A stretch of DNA of 64,000 nt, from contig CALWIO010000006.1 in NCBI GenBank assembly GCA_944380765.1, forward strand, positions 1 to 64,000, written 5' to 3'. Source of the stretch: an uncultured Clostridia bacterium (GTDB lineage Bacteria; Bacillota; Clostridia; Oscillospirales; Acutalibacteraceae). Under the pieces are notes generated by a model. That model saw only the letters and a program-made list of their open reading frames with translations. It ran no database searches and was not told the DNA's origin. Positions 59,408-64,000 of this stretch are shown here, in pieces; within the stretch, counting starts at the first letter, position 1, and each line of letters begins with the position of its first letter. A program made the translations under genes and the position numbers.

Positions 59408-60874
59408 TCATTTTGAACTCATTATCCTTATGTAGCGTTTGAAAAATTCCAGAGCCTGCGGCACGCTTTCAACCGGAAGCCGTTCGTTGACGGCGTGAGT
59501 GCAGAGCAAAAGCCCCGTGCTCACCCTAAAAGGCGAAAAACGGTAAATATTGCCGCAGATGTTTTCGTAATTGTAGGAATCGGTTCCTCCCATTACCAGA
59601 AACGGAGCCACAAGATTTTTGCTGTCCGCCCTTTCGCAGAGCTCCTTAATCGTCTTAAAGGCTCGCGAATCGGTCGGCGAAACCTTTGACGCTTCTTTTC
59701 CCACAAGAAATTCTATTTCTATGTTTTTATTCTTTACGCTCTTTCTTATATGCTCCTCAACATCACTCATTGTAACGCCGGGCATTGTCCTGAAATTGAC
59801 CGTTGCAGAGGCTTTCTGCGGCAGTACATTAAACTGAGGGCTGCCCTGCGCCATAGTCACCGCCGTACAGGTGCGTATGAGCGAAGCCGCCGGAGGAATT
59901 TTGGTCATAACCTTTAAAACCAGCGGCTTTAAAAGCCACAGATTGCAGAAAACGAGCCTTGCCGGATAAGATGACCTTTTGCCTATGGCAGTAAACAGGT
60001 CATAAACAAAATCGGGCATTACGGCTTTAAACTGATGATTTTCAATATCTCTTATAACATTTGCCAGATGCCCCAGCGCCGTATGCTTAGGCGGCTGCGA
60101 GGAATGTCCTCCCTTGGCGCTTACGCTGATTCTATAATTGACGCTGCCCTTTTCGGCAATACCGACTCCCGCCAGATTGCAGCTTACAACGCCCTTTATT
60201 TCAGCCGGCAGAATTGCTCCGCCCTCGTCAAGCACCGCTTCGAGTTTTACTCCCTGCTTTTCAAGATACTGCGCCATAGCCTTCGCGCCGTTGTCGGGAG
60301 AGGCTACTACCTCCTCGTTGTGGCCGAGGCATATATAAACCGTCCTGACCGGCTTATATCCCTCGGCTATGAGCGCTTCCGCGCTTTCCATTACGGCGAT
60401 TAAGTGATTTTTCATATCCATGGCGCCTCTGCCCCATATAAACTCGCCGTCGTTTACGCCCTCAAAAGGCGGATTTTCCCAGTCCTTTTCGGTTTGGGAA
60501 TCCACCGGCACAACATCCTGATGAGCGAGCATGGCTATCGCGTCAAGCGAAGGGTCGCTGCCCTCCCACTTGTAAATCAGGCTCGCTTCGCCGATTTCAG
60601 TTATGCTCATGGTCTTGTGAACAAGGGGATAGCGCTCCCTTAAAAAGGCGTGGAATTTTTCAAATTCCGCCCAGTCCACCAAGCTGCTGTCATAGTTAGA
60701 AATTGTCTTGAACTTTATCGCGTCGCTTAAATTTTTAAGAAATCTTTCGGTATCCGTATTTTCTTTTTCCAAAGGCTCATACCCGGTTTTTTTCTCCTTA
60801 TAAAAAGCCGCCCTTACAAGGGTTATAACGATAAAAGCCAAAAGCAGCGCGAGAATTACAAAAAGCACGGTCAT
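59408..60874 (-). CDS. Membrane-anchored M20 family peptidase
   Basis: The 488-residue protein has an N-terminal membrane helix (3-22) and an M20 catalytic core. AMLAHQDVVPVD carries the first metal ligand, GRGAMDMKNHL the bridging Asp, GHNEEV the catalytic Glu and VLDEGG another ligand. GGHSSQPPKHTALG forms the dimerisation domain and CTHAVNERLP the final His. It resembles carboxypeptidase S/PM20D1-like enzymes that cleave or form N-acyl amino acids or dipeptides. It lies 18 nt behind hisE, so it is probably the last gene of the his unit. Confidence 0.85.
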   Translation of the reverse strand: MTVLFVILALLLAFIVITLVRAAFYKEKKTGYEPLEKENTDTERFLKNLSDAIKFKTISNYDSSLVDWAEFEKFHAFLRERYPLVHKTMSITEIGEASLIYKWEGSDPSLDAIAMLAHQDVVPVDSQTEKDWENPPFEGVNDGEFIWGRGAMDMKNHLIAVMESAEALIAEGYKPVRTVYICLGHNEEVVASPDNGAKAMAQYLEKQGVKLEAVLDEGGAILPAEIKGVVSCNLAGVGIAEKGSVNYRISVSAKGGHSSQPPKHTALGHLANVIRDIENHQFKAVMPDFVYDLFTAIGKRSSYPARLVFCNLWLLKPLVLKVMTKIPPAASLIRTCTAVTMAQGSPQFNVLPQKASATVNFRTMPGVTMSDVEEHIRKSVKNKNIEIEFLVGKEASKVSPTDSRAFKTIKELCERADSKNLVAPFLVMGGTDSYNYENICGNIYRFSPFRVSTGLLLCTHAVNERLPVESVPQALEFFKRYIRIMSSK

Positions 60875-60892
60875 AACTTCACCCGCCCTTAA

Positions 60893-61219
60893 TCAAGTGT
60901 TTTTATCCACCTGATGAAAAGTTTTAAGATTGCCTGTTTTTTCGCTGCGCTTATCAAGCTCCGCCATAACATCGGCAACCTCAATGCCCTCGTTAGCCAT
61001 CATTACGAAAAGGTGAAAAATAAGGTCGCTTATCTCACCCACGGTGTCCTCTTTAACGCCGTTTTTGGCGGCGATTATGGTTTCGGAACATTCCTCGCCC
61101 ACTTTTTTGAGAATTTTATCCAGTCCCTTATCGAAAAGATAGCAGGTGTAAGAGCCTTCTTGGGGATTTTCCCTTCTTGAAATAATTGTGGCGTAGAGCC
61201 TTTCAAGAGTATCGTTCAT
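60893..61219 (-). CDS. hisE: Phosphoribosyl-ATP pyrophosphohydrolase
   Basis: The 108-residue all-helical MazG-like protein has YLFDKGLDKILKKVGEECSE and TVGEISDLIFHLFVMMANEG with the metal-binding E-E-x-x-E and D ligands. It carries out step 2 of histidine synthesis. Here it is separate from hisI, 12 nt behind it, rather than fused as HisIE. Confidence 0.93.
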   Translation of the reverse strand: MNDTLERLYATIISRRENPQEGSYTCYLFDKGLDKILKKVGEECSETIIAAKNGVKEDTVGEISDLIFHLFVMMANEGIEVADVMAELDKRSEKTGNLKTFHQVDKNT

Positions 61220-61231
61220 TGTTTTGCTCCT

Positions 61232-61546
61232 TTATTTTATCTTGTTGAAAAAGCAGGACTTGCTGCCGGTGTGGCAGGCGGGCCCGGTCTGTTCAACCTT
61301 AATTAAAAGCGTATCGTCGTCACAGTCGCCGCAGATTGAAACAACCTTCTGGACATGGCCGGAGGTTTCGCCCTTGTTCCAGAGCTTCTGCCTTGAACGG
61401 CTGAAAAACCATGTATAGCCCGTTTCAAGGGTTTTTTCAAGCGACTCTTTATTCATATAAGCGAGCATAAGCACCTCGCCGGTGCTGTTTTCCTGAATTA
61501 CGGCAGGGATAAGTTCGCCCTTTTTAAAGAATTTTTCAAGTTCCAT
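61232..61546 (-). CDS. hisI: Phosphoribosyl-AMP cyclohydrolase
   Basis: The 104-residue protein has [37 protein letters not shown] and the metal-binding Cys/Asp block [10 protein letters not shown] plus QTGPACHTG. It opens the purine ring in step 3 of histidine synthesis. ATG 61546 overlaps the hisA stop by one base (TAATG). Confidence 0.95.
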   Translation of the reverse strand: MELEKFFKKGELIPAVIQENSTGEVLMLAYMNKESLEKTLETGYTWFFSRSRQKLWNKGETSGHVQKVVSICGDCDDDTLLIKVEQTGPACHTGSKSCFFNKIK

Positions 61547-62262
61547 TATTCTTCGCACTCCTTTACCGCCTGCGCCAAGTCAAGCGTGCCGCTGTAAATG
61601 CTTCTGCCGCATATAGCGCCGTAAAGTCCGGCGTTTTTAAGAGTGATTATATCGTCAATATTTCTTATTCCTCCGCTGGCGGTAATGTTGCAGGAAACCG
61701 CCTCGTTGAGCCTTAAAAGCTGCTCGGTGTTAGGGCCGGAAAGCATACCGTCACGGTCAATATCGGTATAGATGATATATTTTACGCCTATATCCTCCAT
61801 ACGCTTTGCAAGGTCAATATAGTGCGTAGCGCTTTTCTGAGTCCAGCCCTCGGTGGCGACCATTTCGTTTTTCGCGTCAATCCCCACGGCGATTCTGTCG
61901 CCGTAGGCTGCGCACGCCTCCTTTACAAGGGCGGGATTTTTAAGCGCGGCAGAGCCTATTATTACTCTTTGTATTCCGTTTTCAATATAAAATTTCACAT
62001 CGTCCATTGTGCGGATACCTCCGCCGACCTCAACTGAAAGTCCGCTGTCTTTGGCGACCTTAACAAAAATGTCGCTGTTGATGCGTACTCCGCCGAGCGC
62101 GCCGTTTAAATCGACCATGTGAATCCACCCGGCGCCCGCCGCCTTAAAATCCTCGGCGGTTTTAATATAGCTGTCGGCGACCTTGCCCGCTGTGGAAAAA
62201 TCGCCCTTATAAAGCCTTACGCAGACTCTGTCTTTAATATCTATCGCCGGAAAAATAATCAT
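61546..62262 (-). CDS. hisA: ProFAR isomerase HisA
   Basis: The 238-residue TIM barrel has the catalytic Asp in [20 protein letters not shown], the phosphate sites EVGGGIRT and ASGGIRN, and [14 protein letters not shown] with the second catalytic Asp. It performs the Amadori isomerisation in histidine synthesis. It is 3 nt behind hisB. Confidence 0.95.
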   Translation of the reverse strand: MIIFPAIDIKDRVCVRLYKGDFSTAGKVADSYIKTAEDFKAAGAGWIHMVDLNGALGGVRINSDIFVKVAKDSGLSVEVGGGIRTMDDVKFYIENGIQRVIIGSAALKNPALVKEACAAYGDRIAVGIDAKNEMVATEGWTQKSATHYIDLAKRMEDIGVKYIIYTDIDRDGMLSGPNTEQLLRLNEAVSCNITASGGIRNIDDIITLKNAGLYGAICGRSIYSGTLDLAQAVKECEE

Positions 62263-62265
62263 AAA

Positions 62266-62838
62266 TCACAAGCTCCCTTTTGTGGAAAGTGTTTTGCCGC
62301 TCTCTTTTACCGCGGCCCCCAGCGCGTGGCCGGCAGCCTTGAAAAGGGCTTCGGCAATATGGTGTGAATTATCCCCGTAGGGCGCTCTTAAATGCAGGGT
62401 GATTTTAGCGCCGGAAGCAACCGCCGTAAAAAATTCCTTTACCATACAGCAGTCAAAATCGCCGCATTTTTCCTGGGGGAACTGCGCTTCAAACACAAGA
62501 TACGCGCGGTTTGAAATATCCGCCGCGCAAAAGCCGAGAGCCTCGTCCATAGGCACAAAAAAGCTGCCGTAACGGACAAGTCCGGTTTTGTCGCCCAGCG
62601 CCTGAGAAAAAGCCGAGCCCAGAACTATTCCCACATCCTCAACGGTGTGGTGACAGTCAACCTCAATATCTCCCTTGCACTCAACCGTCAGTCCGAAACC
62701 GCCGTGAACGGCAAAAGCGGTCAGCATGTGGTCAAAAAATCCCACGCCCGTACTGATTTTTACATCGCCGCCGTCAAGATTAAGCGAGAGTTTAATATCG
62801 GTTTCTTTCGTTTTTCTTGAAATTTCAGCCTGTCGCAT
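62266..62838 (-). CDS. hisB: Imidazoleglycerol-phosphate dehydratase
   Basis: The 190-residue protein has the duplicated metal motifs GFFDHMLTAFAVHGGF and CHHTVEDVGI, and the later DNSHHIAEALFKAAGHAL. This is the short, monofunctional HisB without the phosphatase domain. GGAGGG precedes ATG 62838, 2 nt after hisC. Confidence 0.95.
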   Translation of the reverse strand: MRQAEISRKTKETDIKLSLNLDGGDVKISTGVGFFDHMLTAFAVHGGFGLTVECKGDIEVDCHHTVEDVGIVLGSAFSQALGDKTGLVRYGSFFVPMDEALGFCAADISNRAYLVFEAQFPQEKCGDFDCCMVKEFFTAVASGAKITLHLRAPYGDNSHHIAEALFKAAGHALGAAVKESGKTLSTKGSL

Positions 62839-62840
62839 TT

Positions 62841-63899
62841 TCAGCCCTCCAATATTTCTCCGATAGCTTTAAGGGTTTTTTCGTTTTCATATCCGGTGCC
62901 GGCGGTAATTCTGAGATAGCCGCCCATATTTCTTACGATTATTCCGCGCTCTTTGAGCTTTTCAAAAAGCCGGGGCGCGTTTTCGACCTCCATAAATATG
63001 AAATTGGTATGCGGTCTCGGAATATTTCCGATTACCGGATACTTTTCTTTAAGGCTCAAAGCGCCCCTGTAAAGCTCCTCACGCGAGGAGATAACTTTTT
63101 TTGTGCAGCCGGAAATATAGTCCGGGTGAGAGAAAAGCGCCGACGCCAGAGCCTGACTGACCGAATTTACATTGTAGGGTGATTTTACCGCGCGCAAAGC
63201 GCCGGTTATTTTTTTGCCCGCAACGGCAAAGCCGAGCCTGAGAGCGGCGACGCCCAGCGCCTTTGAACAGGTTTTTAAAATCACCAGATTATCAAAGCTC
63301 AAAAACTCCGAGAGCAGGCTTTCGCCGCCGTCAAAGTCCATATACGCCTCGTCAAGCACCACAAGGGCGTTCACGCCGCCTATAATACGCCTTAATTCCT
63401 CTTTTTTAATAATGCAAGAGGTGGGGTTGCAGGGGTTTGAAAAGATAATTACCCTTACATTTTCGGCGTTCGCCTTTTCAATAACGGCGTCGGCGTCAAC
63501 CGAAAAATCCTCCCCGTTCTTTTCAAAGCGCACGCTCTGCCCCTCGGCAAGCTCGCCGTAGAAACGGTACATTGAGAAATCCGGCTCCAAGGTCATAAAC
63601 TTGTCGCCCTTCTGCAAAAAGGCGTTCATAATTACTGAAATTGTTTCGTCCGAGCCGTTGAATACCGTTACATATTCCGGCGCCACCGAATAATACGCGC
63701 CGAAGCCCTCCGCCAGAGTTTTGGCAAGCGGGTCGGGATAACGGTTAAACGCCGTCTTTAAGAGCGCCTTTGCCGCCTCCTGCATAAGCTCCTCTGAAAG
63801 ATTCATAAAAGACTCGTTGGCATCAAGGCGTATGCTGTATTCTCCGCTTATGGGTTCATAGGGAGTTAAATTTCTGATTTTTTCGTTAAGTTCAAACAT
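62841..63899 (-). CDS. hisC: Histidinol-phosphate aminotransferase
   Basis: The 352-residue PLP aminotransferase has LDANESFMNL, NGSDETI, the FSNPCNPTSC loop, VVLDEAYMDF, the Schiff-base Lys in LKTCSKALGVAALRLGFAV, and a terminal LRITAGT. It forms histidinol phosphate. The ATG at 63899 lies 2 nt behind hisD with GAGGA upstream. Confidence 0.94.
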   Translation of the reverse strand: MFELNEKIRNLTPYEPISGEYSIRLDANESFMNLSEELMQEAAKALLKTAFNRYPDPLAKTLAEGFGAYYSVAPEYVTVFNGSDETISVIMNAFLQKGDKFMTLEPDFSMYRFYGELAEGQSVRFEKNGEDFSVDADAVIEKANAENVRVIIFSNPCNPTSCIIKKEELRRIIGGVNALVVLDEAYMDFDGGESLLSEFLSFDNLVILKTCSKALGVAALRLGFAVAGKKITGALRAVKSPYNVNSVSQALASALFSHPDYISGCTKKVISSREELYRGALSLKEKYPVIGNIPRPHTNFIFMEVENAPRLFEKLKERGIIVRNMGGYLRITAGTGYENEKTLKAIGEILEG

Positions 63900-63901
63900 T
63901 T

Positions 63902-64000
63902 TCAGTCCTCGAATCTGACTTTTACCGAATTTGCGTGAGCCGTAAGCCCCTCGGCTTCGGCAAGAGCCACAATCTTATCCTCGGCCTTTGAGAGCGCCTC
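63902..64000 (-). CDS. hisD: Histidinol dehydrogenase, C-terminal end only
   Basis: The frame enters at the right edge and gives 32 residues before a TGA at 63904-63902. They include the typical HisD ending AEAEGLTAHANSVKVRFED with the metal-binding Glu and His. Most of the gene is outside the window. Its 2-nt spacing to hisC supports the his operon. Confidence 0.9.
   Translation of the reverse strand, partial: EALSKAEDKIVALAEAEGLTAHANSVKVRFED

Noticed and set aside
1..64000. CRISPR arrays, transposases, toxin-antitoxin pairs, rRNA genes
   Set aside because: No regular short repeat-spacer pattern, no recognisable transposase or integrase domain and no rRNA sequence was seen on either strand.

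Overview
The window looks like a chromosomal segment from a strictly anaerobic Clostridia-type Firmicute, probably a gut-associated Oscillospirales/Ruminococcaceae relative. Supporting evidence: AGGAGG-type ribosome binding sites and TTGACA-17-TATAAT promoters; tRNA genes with encoded CCA; a T-box leader on valS; an anaerobic class III ribonucleotide reductase with its activase; rubrerythrin; an anaerobic sulfatase maturase beside its sulfatase; a butyrate-type CoA-transferase; a membrane pyrophosphatase; and PadR/DUF1700 and DUF4364 families. The genus cannot be fixed from sequence reading alone.

Layout. 1-6.7 kb: 5' part of a giant secreted surface protein on the minus strand, built from Ig-like and repeated beta modules. 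6.9-12.1 kb (+): VanY-type peptidase, PlsC acyltransferase, membrane-anchored sulfatase and its radical SAM maturase. 12.1-15.3 kb (-): alanine/glycine symporter, zinc-ribbon membrane protein and three unrecognised small acidic proteins. 15.3-17.0 kb (+): phosphodiesterase and NagA. 17.1-19.3 kb (-): CoA-transferase and an orphan E2-like acyltransferase. 19.6-21.1 kb (+): GPH sugar symporter. 21.1-25.3 kb (-): nrdG, then nrdD (with a fused glutaredoxin domain) and trxB behind two NrdR-like boxes. 25.4-27.3 kb: DUF6514-like protein, ogt, an XRE membrane regulator and tRNA-Val. 27.4-31.0 kb is an accessory patch: GNAT enzyme, a truncated GH30 remnant, a rubrerythrin and a second XRE membrane regulator with unlike codon use, and tRNA-Pro. 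31.1-34.3 kb: CysK-like enzyme and pyrophosphatase.

34.4-37.8 kb (-) is the most interesting stretch. It is a compact cassette of sigma-like regulator, small helical protein, BppU-like tail protein, GH25 endolysin, XhlA-like protein and holin, with no capsid, terminase or integrase genes nearby. It is transcribed from a consensus promoter carrying a perfect match to the Gram-positive LexA (SOS) box. It looks like an SOS-inducible lysis/tail module, either a reduced prophage or a domesticated system.

38.0-48.1 kb: a Pro/Glu-rich secreted protein, a small protein, then the translation-factor operon rimP-nusA-rnpM-ylxQ-infB-rbfA-nrnA-truB-ribF followed by an iron alcohol dehydrogenase. 48.2-49.6 kb: a PadR regulator with a perfect operator, a DUF1700-type membrane protein and a lipoprotein. 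49.7-57.6 kb (-): T-box-controlled valS, and the run yebC-glf-GT2-HAD-DUF4364-comFC. 57.8-59.2 kb (+): uxaC. 59.28-59.35 kb: a candidate orphan small RNA. 59.4-64 kb (-): the histidine cluster hisD(partial)-C-B-A-I-E with an M20 peptidase at its tail; hisH and hisF are absent.
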